From positions 3,038,001 through 3,102,000 of the forward strand of contig OY781965.2 of assembly GCA_963677395.2 (NCBI GenBank): a stretch of 64,000 nucleotides of DNA, written 5' to 3'. A program made the translations under genes and the position numbers. The DNA comes from G963667975 sp963677395 (GTDB lineage: Bacteria > Bacteroidota > Bacteroidia > Bacteroidales > G963667975). Positions 25,351 through 35,900 of the stretch are shown in pieces; position 1 is the stretch's first letter, and the number at the start of each line of letters is the position of its first letter. The notes under the pieces are model-generated. The model was not told the DNA's origin, did no database searches, and saw only the letters and a program-made list of their open reading frames with translations.

Positions 25351-25358
25351 TAACTTTG
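25351..25358 (+). promoter_or_regulatory. -7 box before the DUF559 gene, conserved in the repeats
   Basis: TAACTTTG matches TAnnTTTG and ends 17 nt before the ATG at 25376. The same place reads TAGCTTTG in copies A (25059-25066) and C (25966-25973), while copy D has the weaker CAGCTTTA. So the non-coding copies may also be transcribed. Confidence 0.45.
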
Positions 25359-25375
25359 TTTTAGAAGAAAAACAG

Positions 25376-25771
25376 ATGGTAAAGATTAGAAGCAAAATAG
25401 ATGCTGATATGTATTTGGGAGCCTCTGCTGAAATAATGAAAAGAGCTCATGAATTGCGAAAAAACATGACTCCCGCAGAAAAAACCCTTTGGGAACATCT
25501 TCGAAACAGAAAATTAGGTGAATACAAATTTAGGAGACAGCATCCCATTAATCAATTTATTGCAGATTTCTATTGCTCAGAATGTAAAATTCTAATTGAA
25601 GTAGATGGTGAAATACATCAGGAATTATCACAACAAGAGAGAGACAGGGAACGTACAAAGATTATTTAAAAATTTGGAATCCAAGTCCTTCGTTTTGAAA
25701 ACAGTCAGGTAGAAAATAATCTTGCATTTGTTTTACAGTCTATTCTTCGGGCTTTTCAATCAAAGCAATAA
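25376..25771 (+). pseudogene. DUF559 endonuclease-like gene with one in-frame stop
   Basis: A PD-(D/E)xK nuclease-like protein of the DUF559 (Vsr/MutH-related) family. From the ATG at 25376 it has NMTPAEKTLWEHLRNRKLG (30-48), FRRQHPI, and a probable catalytic core D64 (in ADFYC) with E75 and D77 (in IEVDG). A TAA at 25667-25669 stops it after 97 residues. The frame then continues for 33 intact codons (KFGIQVLRFENSQVENN and on) to TAA at 25769. Full-length relatives are about 120-130 residues and include that part, so a single nonsense change broke an otherwise intact gene. The 97-residue product keeps the core residues and might fold. It lies inside repeat copy B. Confidence 0.85.
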
Positions 25772-25846
25772 TCTGGAAATCGAGCTATGCTACAGTTCCT
25801 CTCCTTTCAGGAGAGGCGGGGGTGAGGTGGAATAAATTATCGTAAC

Positions 25847-26137
25847 ACCATTACCGTTCCGGTTTTTTCTATCTTTCGGCCACTACCTTTGTAATACGAC
25901 CTCATTCCCCTGCCCTTTCTCCTGGCAGGAGAAAGGGAGTGAAGCACGGGTAAATTGTCGTATTTTAGCTTTGTTTTAGAAGAAAAACAGATATGGGCAA
26001 AACGTGAAATGAAGTTAGAAAAGAATCTTTTGCTTTTTACTTCTTTACCCAATGAGACTGACACTAAAATCAGTAGTTATGTAAGCGCCTCTCCTTTCAG
26101 GAGAGGCGGGGGTGAGGTGGAGTAGAATTATCGTAGC
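25847..26137 (+). repeat. Repeat copy C of the DUF559-associated element (non-coding form)
   Basis: Contains hairpin 1 (25913-25937, with a stem lengthened by one pair: CTCCT/AGGAG), the GTGAAGCACGGG tail, TAGCTTTG (25966-25973), the short core and a perfect hairpin 2 (GCCTCTCCT-TTC-AGGAGAGGC, 26087-26107). It differs from copies A and D by scattered substitutions, so the array is not very recent or the copies arrived separately. Confidence 0.85.
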
Positions 26138-26440
26138 ACCATTACCGTTCCCGGTCTTTTCTATCTTCCGGCCACTGCCTTTGTAATACGACCTCATTCC
26201 CCTGCCCTTTCTCCTACCAAGAGAAAGGGAGTGAAGCACGGGTAATTTATTGTATTTCAGCTTTATTTTAGAAGGAAAACAGATATGGGTGAAACGTGAA
26301 AAAGAAGTTAGAATAGAATCTTTTGTTTTTTACTTCTTTACTCAATGAGACTGACACTAAAATTAGCAGTTATGTAAGCGCCTCTCCTAAAAGGAGAGGC
26401 GGGGGTGAGGTGGATTAGAAGTGTACTCTTTCACCTCAGC
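26138..26440 (+). repeat. Repeat copy D of the DUF559-associated element (non-coding form)
   Basis: Hairpin 1 (26205-26229) has 9-bp arms and a different loop from the other copies. Hairpin 2 (26380-26400) reads GCCTCTCCT-AAA-AGGAGAGGC: arms as in copy C, loop changed. Its short core is almost identical to that of copy A. The -7 box is degenerate (CAGCTTTA). Confidence 0.85.
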
Positions 26441-26480
26441 ACCGTTACCGTTCCAATTCTTTCTATCTTTCGGCCACTGC
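26441..26480 (+). repeat. Truncated fifth copy of the element, cut at the second array
   Basis: The first 40 bp of the element (ACCGTTACCGTTCC to CGGCCACTGC) are present. It then passes directly into the 123-bp array. The junction octamer GCCACTGC is the same one that ends the full 123-bp units. Confidence 0.8.
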
Positions 26481-26873
26481 GAAACATACAAGAAAAACTT
26501 TTTTTCCCTCTATGTCAAAAATAAACATACGAGGAAAACTTTATTTCCCCTTATGTCAAAAATAATCATTGAGGAAAAACTTTTTTTACTGTATATGCCA
26601 CTGCGAAACATACGAGGAAAACTTTTTTTATCCCTATGTCAAAAAAAACATTGAAGGAAAACTTTATTTTCCCTTATGTCAAAAATAATCATTAAGGAAA
26701 AACTTTTTTTACTGTATATGCCACTGCGAAACATACGAGGAAAACTTTTTTTCCCTCTATGTCAAAAAAAACATTGAAGGAAAACTTTATTTTCCCTTAT
26801 GTCAAAAATAATCATTGAGGAAAAACTTTTTTTACTGTATATACCACCGCGAAACATATGAGAAAAACTTTTT
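26481..26873 (+). repeat. 123-bp tandem repeat built from three 41-bp subunits
   Basis: Units begin with GAAACATA at 26481, 26605, 26728 and (partial) 26851, giving lengths of 124, 123 and 123 bp. Within each unit three related segments of about 41 bp follow the pattern ACATaCGAGGAAAACTTTTTTTCCCTcTATGTCAAAAA. The third ends ACTGTATATGCCACTGC. Each subunit has quasi-palindromic GAGGAAAA/TTTTCCCTC. There are no spacers, so it is not CRISPR, and no plausible protein is encoded. The segment 26874-26947 after it holds nothing I recognise. Confidence 0.85.
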
Positions 26874-26947
26874 GAGGGAGAGTGTGCGGAAAAGTGTGTA
26901 AACTTTCTAAAAAAAACATCCCCCCTTTAAATTATACATACTACATT

Positions 26948-27385
26948 TTATTCATCTGTAAACATTATATCAGCGTGTGTACCATCACAGAATGGCTTCT
27001 TTTTGGAAGCTCCGCAACGGCATAAAGCAGGATCTTCGCGACAAACAATTTCGTTTCCCTGCTCATCAATTACCCGGTAATTACCTTCCACCAAAATTGG
27101 ACCATCTTGCAGAATCGTAATGGTTGCAAGCTCTTTCTTTACAGTTATTTCGTCCTGCTCAGGTTCCGGAGCATTGATTTCGTACATCAAAGCACGGGTG
27201 GGGCAACGTTTTACTGTTTTGATCAAATCTTCGGTTGAAGCAGCATTCGGATCTATCCATGGACGATCCCAGGGTTTGAATACATTGGGAAGAGTACGAA
27301 AACAAATTGCAGAATGATTGCATAAATCAGGTCGCCAGATAATAGTTACTTCTCCATTGCTATACTTCTTGGTAATCTTTTCCAT
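26948..27385 (-). CDS. Ferredoxin-like and CDGSH iron-sulfur protein
   Basis: The start at 27385 (MEKITKKYSNGEV) is chosen because the likely -7 box lies at 27418-27425. The 145-residue product has an N-terminal divergent ferredoxin-like domain (cysteines in PDLCNHSAICF and KRCPTRAL) and a C-terminal CDGSH-type domain (CRCGASKKKPFCDGTH, near residues 121-136) that holds a [2Fe-2S] cluster with three Cys and one His. Proteins of this build are common in Bacteroidota, and their role in iron-sulfur or redox control is not settled. It is transcribed alone. Confidence 0.88.
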   Translation of the reverse strand: MEKITKKYSNGEVTIIWRPDLCNHSAICFRTLPNVFKPWDRPWIDPNAASTEDLIKTVKRCPTRALMYEINAPEPEQDEITVKKELATITILQDGPILVEGNYRVIDEQGNEIVCREDPALCRCGASKKKPFCDGTHADIMFTDE

Positions 27386-27417
27386 AGGCTTTGTATTGAG
27401 GTGTTTGTTTAACTGCA

Positions 27418-27425
27418 TAAAGATA
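27418..27425 (-). promoter_or_regulatory. Putative -7 box of the CDGSH protein gene
   Basis: The minus strand reads TATCTTTA, one base from TAnnTTTG, 32 bp before the chosen start. Between here and 27690 I see no gene, only AT-rich sequence with an AATCAATT/AATTGATT inverted repeat (27632-27658). Confidence 0.35.
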
Positions 27426-27690
27426 CGAAAGCATAAAACAATATCGTTCAATGTCGGCTTCGCTTAATTGTACTATTTGTTTATTGCATTGGTATTATAT
27501 AACTACGACTTTTTGGTTAATTTATCATTCATTTTAGTATAACAAATTAAAAGGGCGGATGATTTGTCGATTTAAAAAATTGAAAAATACTGAGCACTCT
27601 TAATACCTGAGTGGTTTTGGTATAGTATAAAAATCAATTTGATAATTGATAATTGATTATTTTAATCAAATATTTACTCCAATCTGTAAT

Positions 27691-27721
27691 AAAATAAAAA
27701 GCCGGAGGGTTAGTCCGACTT
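27691..27721 (-). terminator. Terminator after the fused E1 dehydrogenase gene
   Basis: On the minus strand AAGTCGGA and TCCGGCTT pair (one G-U) around a 7-nt loop, followed by TTTATTTT. It lies 27 bp after the E1 stop codon. Confidence 0.75.
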
Positions 27722-27748
27722 CTTCTTCAAACAAGCAATCTATCAAAA

Positions 27749-29794
27749 CTAAAACAACAATAGCTCTTTCACCGCTACTGATATCTTTTCAGCATTAGGC
27801 AATATTGCCTTTTCCAGAATGCGGTTAAATCCTACCGGAGTATTGGTGGACCCTACTCTTTTTATGGGTGCATCCAGATACTCAAATGCATCTTCAGCGA
27901 TGATGGCCGAAAGTTCACCACCAAATCCTCCAAACACTTTATCTTCGTGAACCACTAATACGCGTCCGGTTTTTTGCACGGACTTCATGATTGTTTCTTT
28001 GTCGAGAGGCACTAAAGAGCGAAGGTCTATTACTTCGATGGTTTTACCCAGTTCCTGTTCTATTGCTTCGGCAACTTTTAAAGCCTGATGTGTTGTATTT
28101 CCATAAGTAATCAGGGTAAGATCCTTCCCTTCATTTCGAATGCGCGCTTTACCAAACGGAACTTCAAAATCATCGGGAACATACGTTTCGGCGGAAGGGT
28201 CATTGTATAGTGCTTTGGGTTCAAGAAAGAGCGTCGGTCCTTTGGAACGCATGGCCGTACGAAGTAATCCGGCAGCATCATCTGCAAAGGATGGATATAC
28301 GACACGAATACCCGGGAAAGTAGCCAAAACTCCTTCGGTGGATTGCGAATGATATAGTCCGCCTCCAATATAGCCGCCTGAAGCAAGGCGAATTACCACG
28401 TTGGGCGAAAATTTCCCATTGGTACGCCAGTACTCGTGCGTCATCTCAACATATTGCTCCATTGCAGGCCAAAAATAATCGGCAAATTCTGCTCCTTCAA
28501 TCACTATTCGAATCTTGTCATTGAAACGGCTCATTCCGTTTGCTGTTCCCACAATAAAATCTTCGGCTATGGGAGCATTAAACACACGTTCTTTACCAAA
28601 CTCCTGCTGCATCCCTTTCGACACATTAAAAATGCCGCCTTTATCTTTATTTGCAATATCTTGTCCCCAGATAAATGTATCGGGATTGAAACGAAACTCT
28701 TCTTTCAGAGTTTCATTCAAAGCCTGAATAAATTTCTTTTTGGTTCCTGAAGTAAGGTTGTGTGTGCCATCAGGAAACTTCGCCGGAATGTAAGCTTCTG
28801 GTAAAATATATTGATAGATAGATGCAGGATCAGGATCGGGTGCAGCCAATGCTTTTTTATGAGCTGCCGATACTTCTTTTTGTACATCGACTTCTATTGT
28901 CTGAAGTTCTTCTTCGGTAAATTGTTTTGAATGTATTAGTTGCTTGCGGAAACGCATCAACGGATCGGCAGCTTTGGTACATTGCAATTCATTTTCGTCG
29001 CGATAAAGTTCTTGCTTATCTGAATTGGAGTGCGAGCCAATACGTACGCAACTGGCATGAACAATCACAGGTTCCTGCATCAGCTCAGCATGATGCTTAG
29101 CCTCAGTCATTGCATTCATCGATTCAAACACATTCTTGCCATCACAATAGATTATGCGAAGATTTTTGAACCCTGAGAAATTTGCAGCTGCTTTGGAGTT
29201 TGCAGTCTGGTCGTGTTTGGGAACCGATATTCCGTAACGGTTGTCCTGAAATACAAATATTACAGGAAGCTTTTCATTGGAGGCTCCATTAATCGCTTCA
29301 TAAACATAACCTTCTGATGTTGAAGACTCTCCCTGCGAACTAATGGCTACGCCTTTTGCACCATACTTTTTGATAGCCCGTGCCACTCCTACTGCATGCA
29401 ACACATGATTTCCGGTAGCAGATGAAACATTGTGAATATTCCATTCCGGTTTTGCGAAGTGGTTGGACATGTGGCGACCTCCGCTGGCCGGGTCAGTAGC
29501 TTTGGAAATCCCGTTCAGAATAATCTCTTCGGGGGTTAAACCTGCCGAGAGTGTAGAAAGCATATCGCGATAATACGGGAAAAAATGGTCGGTTGATTTA
29601 TCAAAAATCTGACCTATAGCCAACTGTATGGCATCATGACCCGCATAGGGAGCATGATAACTCCAGCCCAATGCCTGTTTGAGGTAATTAGGAGCTTTTT
29701 CGTCAAGCCTGCGCCCCAGTGTCATCAGATAAAACCATTTATGTAAGGTTTCTTTAGGAGTAGTATTTATAGTGTATTTTGCTTCAAAATCCAT
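27749..29794 (-). CDS. 2-oxoacid dehydrogenase E1, alpha and beta subunits fused
   Basis: From the chosen start MDFEAKYTINTTPKETLHKW at 29794 the product has 681 residues. The first 330 or so are an E1-alpha domain (YHAPYAGHDAIQLAIGQ, and a thiamine-diphosphate motif QGESSTSEG followed by FVFQDNRYGIS). From about 350 on comes an E1-beta domain (ALNETLKEEFRFNP, NAPIAEDFIVGTANG). Enzymes of this fused type decarboxylate pyruvate or branched-chain 2-oxoacids and pass the acyl group to a lipoyl E2. No E2 or E3 gene is adjacent, so the complex is encoded at more than one place. In the cofactor motif the usual first Gly-Asp reads SQGE, a mild change. The ATG at 29887 is possible but adds 31 residues unlike the family. 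Confidence 0.9.
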   Translation of the reverse strand: MDFEAKYTINTTPKETLHKWFYLMTLGRRLDEKAPNYLKQALGWSYHAPYAGHDAIQLAIGQIFDKSTDHFFPYYRDMLSTLSAGLTPEEIILNGISKATDPASGGRHMSNHFAKPEWNIHNVSSATGNHVLHAVGVARAIKKYGAKGVAISSQGESSTSEGYVYEAINGASNEKLPVIFVFQDNRYGISVPKHDQTANSKAAANFSGFKNLRIIYCDGKNVFESMNAMTEAKHHAELMQEPVIVHASCVRIGSHSNSDKQELYRDENELQCTKAADPLMRFRKQLIHSKQFTEEELQTIEVDVQKEVSAAHKKALAAPDPDPASIYQYILPEAYIPAKFPDGTHNLTSGTKKKFIQALNETLKEEFRFNPDTFIWGQDIANKDKGGIFNVSKGMQQEFGKERVFNAPIAEDFIVGTANGMSRFNDKIRIVIEGAEFADYFWPAMEQYVEMTHEYWRTNGKFSPNVVIRLASGGYIGGGLYHSQSTEGVLATFPGIRVVYPSFADDAAGLLRTAMRSKGPTLFLEPKALYNDPSAETYVPDDFEVPFGKARIRNEGKDLTLITYGNTTHQALKVAEAIEQELGKTIEVIDLRSLVPLDKETIMKSVQKTGRVLVVHEDKVFGGFGGELSAIIAEDAFEYLDAPIKRVGSTNTPVGFNRILEKAILPNAEKISVAVKELLLF

Positions 29795-29914
29795 TGCACG
29801 TCTTATTCTTTCGTTCGCTAAAAAAACAAGCAGGGTCGGTATTTGTTCATGGGGTATTTGGCGTAAAAACGTGACATGCTCTACCAATTGGCAGTTTAGT
29901 ATTCAAACCATTCA

Positions 29915-29957
29915 CAAAAAAGCGAGGCTACCAAATATTGGCAGCCTCGCTTTTTAT
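29915..29957 (-). terminator. Terminator after the giant surface-protein gene
   Basis: AAAGCGAGGCT and AGCCTCGCTTT form the stem, with CAA/TTG pairing inside. A TTTTTT run follows on the minus strand. It separates the 13.4-kb gene from the E1 gene. Confidence 0.85.
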
Positions 29958-29977
29958 TTAAGAAGTCAGGATTATGA

Positions 29978-32900
29978 TTATTCAACAATCATCTTATTGA
30001 GCAATCGTTTTCCTTTGAATTCGATACTATAGAAATAAATACCTGCAGGATAGTTTTCAGTATTCAAATCAATTTGCTGTTTACCCAAATCGAAATAGTT
30101 TTCACTTTCGAATAGTTGCTGTCCAAGCTGGTTTATCAGTCTGAATTGTACTTTACCTGATTCTTTCAGTTCGAACGGAATCAGAGTATTTCCTTTTGAA
30201 GGGTTTGGTATATTTTGTCCGAGTGTAAAGAGTGAATTTTCTGTTTTTCCAACTCCAACAACAATCTGAACATTTTTACATACTTTGTCATTCTGAGCAT
30301 ACTGTTCGTTTACAAGATTAGTCCATACACAAAGATTAAAGCTTGAGCCGGCAGGAACCTGAAGTTGTTGTGTAAATGTATAAACAACCGAGTCACCATA
30401 AGACAAAGCTGCACCTGTCCATGTTTCACTTACAATTGCAGCTGAACCTCTCTGATATTTCACGGGCACAGATGTTAGTGGTGCAGAACCATAGTTTTTA
30501 ATCACAGCTTTTACAGGAACACTGGTAAACTGTGCAGCTTGGTCTAAACCAATAATTTGCGAAATACCCGCATCATTTTGAGCGGGTTGTACATTAACAG
30601 TCATGCAAAGTGAATCATTTCCGGTATAAATATCACCAATCACTGCAGTATAAGCGCAGAAAGCAATGTTTTGAGTGTGTACGGTAAATAAGCCGGCTAA
30701 CTGGAAGTCAACGGTTGCTCCGGGAGCTAAGTTACCTGTCCATGTTTCGGTAACAGGCATATTTCCATTCACGCTATATTTTACAGGAATAGATGTAAGA
30801 GGATTAACCCCGAAATTTTTCAGCGTAACTTTTGGCGACACCTGATTACCGGTATTTTGAGTAGCCTGAGGTTTTATAATGGCAACAACGCCTCCATCCT
30901 GATCAATCATTTTCAGGGTTACAGCAAAATCGTCAATCGCCCAACCGTTCGCATTATTTGTAGCATTTGAAGTAAATATAAAGCGGAACTGAGTATTCAA
31001 ACCAATATCATTAACTGATTGAAGCTCATATTTTACTTCCTGCCATCCATTGGTTTGACCTGTCCACATGTTTTGTGAAGTACCATTATACCAGTTTACG
31101 CCATTGGGATCACTTGATACGCCCAATATTTTCCAAACACCCTGACCATTGAGATATTCAATATGCCCGCCATCCTGATTTGCTTCAGCATCCATCCACA
31201 TCCAGAATTTCAGAGTATCCATCTGGAACTGGCCTGAACTAAAGATTGGAGAATACAGGATATATGTACCATTGTTGTTATAGTTTCCATTAAGTTTGGT
31301 TTTCCATACATACGGGGCACTATGAGCAGTATTGATTACAGATGAATTTGGAGCACCATGTTCCCAATCAGAGTTTCCGCCTAGTGTCATCCAATCCGTA
31401 GTCGTAAGATCAAAGTTGTCATGAAATGGAGCCACAACTACAGGTACACCGTTGAATGTAAGGCTTATTGTATCATTATTGAGATTTCCATCACCAGCTA
31501 CAGCAGTGAAAATACGGAGCGTATTGGCTCCCTGAACAACAGTCATCGAAGGAACGAGTGTAAAGGTATCCGTTTCATTTGACGATAATACATCATTGAT
31601 AACAGTCGTTACAGTTGCATTGTTTCCTACTTTGAAACCTACGTTAAAGTTACTAACGTCTGTTGCTCCAAAGTTTTTCAGTATCACTCTCAATGGTACG
31701 GAAGCATTAACAGGAGCAAAATAATTTGTAGGTTCAAGAAGAGCCATAACACTCACGTCGATTGGCTGTGGTGTAAATTCATCCGCTCCAATATCCGGAG
31801 TTGAGTTATTTCTCAACTGTCCATCAATGTCAGTGGTTACCAAAGCTGTATAACTCCCTTTATTGTTAAGTGCTGATGAGTAAACATGTAGATCTGATTC
31901 CGACATATAATCCGGGTTCAGCGATACCGAGTTTGCATCTTTTCCACTATTGGTTTGCCATGAGCTCAGGTTATTAACAGGAGTTGCCCCATAAGTTGCC
32001 AGCGTTGAGGATGCAGCATACAGGTTATTATAGTTCGAAGTTGCCAGATAGGATGAAGTTGTGGCTGTAGTTGTGATTTCAACAGCTACACCAAGTCCAT
32101 TATTGGCGATAGAGTTATTCAACAGAATAATGTTTCCATTTCCGGTAGATGCACTGTTAAGGTATAAACCACGACTGGTTGTTGCAGCACCACTTGTAAC
32201 ATTTACTGAATTATGAATAAAATTCACATAATTACTATATCCGACGTAGGCACCATTTACGGTAGTTGTAGCATTCTTCTGTGAAAGGAAGTTATTAGCT
32301 ATCAATATTGGACTTGCAGCAGTTCCATTCAAATACTCAATATACAATGGATACGATGATGTAGTAGATAACAGATGAACTTTATTGTTCAGTACACGGG
32401 TTTCACTACCTGAATGATTAATATAAATACCATATCCGGTAGCTGAATTGGAAGCACTGATCAGATCATTTCCTCTTACATTCACAGAATCGGCATATGT
32501 AGTATAAATACCATAGTAGTAAAAACCTTTAACCTTATTATTTACAAAGCTGCTTCCATAGTGATTAACAGTTGTAGATCCTGCAAAATAGAAACCATAG
32601 TATCCATTTAATACAAGATTATTCTCAAATGTATTGTAAGTGTTTGCTGTTGTAGAATAAGAATACACTACAGCGCTGTTAGAACTTGTTGTTGCTATAC
32701 TCTTAATTACACAACCTTTAAAAAGATTATTATTAGATTGATTTGATAATTCAATAACTCTTCCGTAGGTAGTGGTTGTATTTGACTCAAAGGTAATATT
32801 ACGGAATCGCAGGTGATGAGCATTATCAAGTTTTAATACATAGTTATCACTCGAACCAGTTGCAGCATATTGAATATTTACAGAAGTACTATCATTATTT

Positions 32901-35900
32901 GCCGATTTGAAGGTAATAGTATTTGTATTTGAGGCACCATTAATGCTCCCTATTACAATATTTCCTGCATAAGCTCCCGGAGCTACATCGAATACAACAG
33001 AACCTGAAATACCACAAACGCTCAAATGTGTAATTGCATCGGCTATTGTGCTATAATTGGCACCTGTTCCACCAATCGTATAATTTCCGCTTAAACCACC
33101 ACTACAACCATAAATAACCGAACGAACTGTATCGTTATAGTTAAGCCCTTCCGGTAGATTATTTGGCAGTTCAGTCCATACAACTATGTTATAAGTCCCA
33201 GCACTAAAGTTGAAAGTACCAATAATGACAGAATCTTTTTCAGCACCGGTTACCAAAGAACCTGACCAGTTATATGAAGGTTGTATAGCCCCGTTTACTG
33301 ACCATTTAATCACTACTGAATTAAGAGTATTCAACCCAAAGTTTTTCACTTTCACACGTACATTCTGAACTCCGGATACCATCAAAGGATTAACCGGAGT
33401 AGTTAATGCAATAATACCTGCATCATTTTGTGGCAAAGCAAATTCATCAGCACCAATACACGGAACAGCACCTCTAACATCACCGTCTATATCTTCGGTT
33501 ATTGATGTTATTGGAGTACCTGCCTGATAAAAATAGAAGTTGGTAGTATGTAAATCAGATGCTGATGTATAGTAAGGATTTCTGGATACCGAATGTTGAT
33601 CTTTGCTTGATGCAGATTGCAATGAAGCTAAATCCGTTTTTGCACCGGAATAATATCCCAAATTTAAACCTTTTGCGTAGAAGTTATTGTAATCTGATTC
33701 AGTAACTGCAGTAGTAGAGCTAAAATAAACAGCATAACCTGGTCCATTATTGGCAAGAGTATTATTTTTCAACCTAACATTATCCCCCCCAGTAACATAA
33801 AATGCATATCCACCTGTTGCAGAACCCGCATTCATATTTACAGAGTTATTGAAGTATTCAGTATTGTAAGTATAGTTACTATAAAGACCATAAGCAGACG
33901 AAGTTCCAACAGATTGACTTACAAAATTATTTGCAACTAAACTTTTACCGCTTGAGGAACTGTTACAGTAGTGCATATAGAGACAGTAGTTTGATGAAGA
34001 GCCTCCGATATTTAATTTATTTCCTACAATCGTAGAGTTAAAGCTATAATAACCATAAATACCATAAATAGTTCCGGAAGAAGTCTGATCGTTAATCAAA
34101 GTGTTTCCTTTGAATAACAACGTATCACAATAAGAAAGACTTGCACCACAATAATAGAATCCTTCAATTGAGTTTCCGATAAATACGTTTTTATTCTTAC
34201 GTGCAGAAGAAGAACCGTACCAATACAAACCATAGTAACCATTCAACATACGATTATTTGTAAATGTATTGTATGACACAGCAGCACCTGTACTGGCTGA
34301 ATAAACGGCAGCATAAGAATTTGAAGTTGATTGACTGGTTTCAAAAACACAACTTGTGAAATTGTTATGATTTGAACCATTCACCATTTCCAATGCACGC
34401 CCAACAGAACCTTCTGCTTTAAAGCTGATACGTTCAAATGTAAAATAGCTGGCTGCATCAAGCTTTAACGTATATAAAGCAGTAGAACTGTTGTTAATTA
34501 CTTTCACCGCGGTACTATCCTGCAATGCTGAGCGGAAGGTAACTGTAGTGTTTGATCCAACACCAGTAATACTGGGAATCAAAAGTTGCTCATTATAGAC
34601 ACCTTGATTTACCGTAAATACCACATTACCACAAACACCTGACGAAATCATTGCATTGATTGCCTGTGTAAAGTTAGGGTAGTCTGCACTTGCTCCACCA
34701 ATGGTGAAGTTCCCTGTCATGCAAGCATTAATAGTAGTTGATGCAGAATCGTTAATCGGGTAGTTATCAACCTGATTATTCGGATTTACAACCCATACTT
34801 TGAGAATATGAGCCCCTCCAATAAAGCTCTTCAATGCAATTTGATATGGAGCAGATGTTTGTCCGGAAATCAATGAACCATTCCATGTTGCAGGTGTTTG
34901 AACTATCCCATCAACACTCCATTGAATTTGAGCACTTGTAAGAGTTGAAGAACCAAAGTTTTTCAAAGTAACTTTTACCGGAACTGGAACGCCTGCTGTT
35001 ACAGAACCAGAAGGCTCAACCACTGCATTTACGCTTGCATCAATTGCAGGAATATTGGTAACAACTGCAACTGCCGGAACCTTCGGGCTTGCACATCCTT
35101 TAACATCCATAACAATCTGAATATTTGGGCGTGAAGAGTTCAGGGTTGTTGCTCCTGTTGGTGCACTATTATCCGCATTTACATACTGATGAGAACCAGA
35201 AATCGAAGTAGAGGTATATTCAAAATACAGATATCCAGATACACCATTTCCTCCTATATTTTCTTCGCAAAGCACCATCATATTCCCTGAATTATAATAA
35301 AACGGGGTCTCCAGTGTCACAGTTTTCCATCCGGTAGAGTTAAATGTAATTGTATCATCAAATACCAATTGAGCATTAGATGTAAGGTTTAACCATGTAT
35401 CGGAAACCATTGATTGCGCACTGTACGATTTCATGTAAATCTTAACAGGAATAGTAACGGTACTGGCTGTAGTAACCTTCCACTTTATCTGCTTAATATA
35501 TCCATAACTTCCCACCTCTGATTGTTGATACAATGATGCACTACGTGAGAACCCAAAATTATGATAGAACGGGTAAACCTGAGTTGATGTTCCTGTCCCA
35601 ATAGTTTTTGTAAACGAAGTATAAGGAGCTGATTCTACATAGTAAGTGGTAGTATCAAACAAAATTGGAGTAGTAAAATGGTTTCCCATGAAAACCGGAG
35701 TAGTATCATTTACATTTATATACCAGAAAGCCGTATCAATTGAAGGTATATTGAATTGTCCGGTAGTTGCATAAGGTACTGTAATATTTGTAACGGATGG
35801 TGCAACCGGAGTATATTTCGACAATACATCTTTTGATAATGTATCATTTACATGGTAAAAATCCTGTGCAAGAGTAACCCATACTTTGATTGTATATACT

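Larger units (their letters stand above)
25232..25846 (+). repeat. Repeat copy B, the version that carries the DUF559 gene
   Basis: Same left end, hairpin 1 (CCCTTTCTCC/GGAGAAAGGG, 25298-25322), GTGAAGCACGGG tail and -7 box (TAACTTTG, 25351-25358) as the other copies, and the same hairpin 2 (25798-25816) with its GGGGGTGAGGTGG tail. In place of the short core it holds a DUF559 endonuclease gene. It therefore looks like the full-length element from which copies A, C and D are shortened. Confidence 0.85.

Noticed and set aside
25837..26239. Minus-strand frames within repeat copies C and D
   Set aside because: They repeat the same Arg/Gly-rich peptide because they are read from hairpin sequence. 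Not genes.
26421..26654. A 77-codon open frame across the repeat junction
   Set aside because: It spans two unrelated repeats and its content follows the 41-bp subunits. No motif or promoter supports it.
26481..26873. CRISPR array
   Set aside because: Repeats are contiguous, with no unique spacers, and no cas gene lies near.
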